This document shows positions 4,933 through 5,129 of a DNA stretch of 5,129 bases, piece after piece. The position numbers were made by a program, and so were the translations under genes. Below the pieces are notes generated by a model. That model was not told the DNA's origin, made no database searches, and saw only the letters and a list, made by a program, of their open reading frames with translations. This DNA is from JBBRWV01 sp038248985 (lineage in GTDB: Bacteria; Planctomycetota; Phycisphaerae; WQYP01), in contig JBBRWV010000177.1 of the NCBI GenBank assembly GCA_038248985.1, forward strand, positions 1-5,129, in the 5' to 3' direction. Every line of letters begins with the position of its first letter. Within the stretch, counting starts at the first letter, position 1.

Positions 4933-5129
4933 TCCGCATCATCTTCCCCTGCCACTTGGGTACCCTCGCCAAAATCCCCTCCCAGGAAATCCAACTCGAA
5001 ATTCTCGCTCCCGCCAATTTTCACCTCTCAACGACCGCCAAACTCCCACTCCCCCCAGCGGTGCCGCCACCCCCCCCCCAATGCGGGCACAGCTCCGCCC
5101 ATCCGCCGCGCGCGCCACATGACAGCCCC
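4929..5129 (+). CDS. Start of a MoaD/ThiS-like beta-grasp protein, apparently frameshifted, running off the window
   Basis: The first 30 residues (MIRIIFPCHLGTLAKIPSQE, then IQLEILAPAN) match the beta-hairpin opening of small ubiquitin-like MoaD/ThiS proteins, where MIRVxLPxHLRxLAxVxGEVxLEV is common. Such proteins carry sulfur or act as small modifiers and usually end in GG near residue 90-100. From about 5020 this frame turns into Pro-rich nonsense (TTAKLPLPPAVPPPPPQ). In another frame the bases still resemble the expected helix with LND and RGT-like pieces, so one or more base changes of length are likely there. A run of ten C (5070-5079) adds doubt. The start overlaps the upstream stop by ATGA and has a strong ribosome binding site. 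I am fairly sure of the family at the N-terminus, but not that the gene is intact. Confidence 0.5.
   Translation, partial: MIRIIFPCHLGTLAKIPSQEIQLEILAPANFHLSTTAKLPLPPAVPPPPPQCGHSSAHPPRAPHDSP

Noticed and set aside
4877..5122. Plus-strand frame of 81 codons at the right edge
   Set aside because: Its first part is a shadow of the 4591-4932 gene. Only the section after about 5025 may matter, as the shifted continuation of the MoaD-like gene.

Overview
The window looks like a piece of a GC-rich Gram-negative chromosome. The main gene uses almost only C-ending codons. A palindromic intergenic repeat and small toxin-antitoxin genes lie beside it, a style I associate with Verrucomicrobiota and related soil or freshwater bacteria. 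This placement is an impression from style, not a proven taxonomy. I found no rRNA, tRNA, CRISPR array or transposase.

Left part (1-1208): the last 39 codons of an unidentified plus-strand gene (1-120) are followed directly by a long inverted repeat (123-164). A minus-strand gene for a probably exported protein of unknown function (966 down to 391) ends at an amber codon. The same frame continues for 23 protein-like codons to a TAA at 319-321, ten bases before a strong 12-bp hairpin terminator (279-309). The simplest reading is a gene that recently lost its last 24 codons. A non-coding gap of 242 bases (967-1208) separates it from the next, divergently oriented gene.

Centre (1209-3290): a complete heavy-metal P-type ATPase of the P1B-4 type, with an SPC motif in the transport helix and HEGST in the last helix. 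It has no N-terminal metal-binding domain, but it carries an unusual His-rich insert just after the phosphorylation site. It probably exports Co2+, Zn2+, Cd2+ or Fe2+ across the inner membrane. No metal-responsive regulator gene is visible next to it.

Right part (3291-5129): first come the remains of one toxin-antitoxin pair. A short reading frame with no clear 5' end overlaps by ATGA the first 23 codons of a PIN-domain toxin, and the toxin then runs into an intergenic repeat rich in hairpins (about 3556-3843). An intact pair follows: an antitoxin (3920-4150) and a MazF/PemK toxin (4140-4487), overlapping by 11 bases. A candidate promoter has its -10 box wrapped in an imperfect dyad and implies a nearly leaderless antitoxin mRNA. 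After this come an unrecognised 113-residue protein (4591-4932) and, overlapping it by ATGA, the start of a MoaD/ThiS-like small beta-grasp protein (4929 to the end). The last ~100 bases of that gene seem frameshifted or of low sequence quality.

The genes do not form one pathway. The window is best read as a metal-efflux gene next to an accessory patch of live and dead toxin-antitoxin modules. The items most worth a second look are the amber-interrupted gene, the His-rich insert in the ATPase, the repeat inside the PIN gene, the dyad over the antitoxin promoter, and the unknown gene coupled to the MoaD-like gene.
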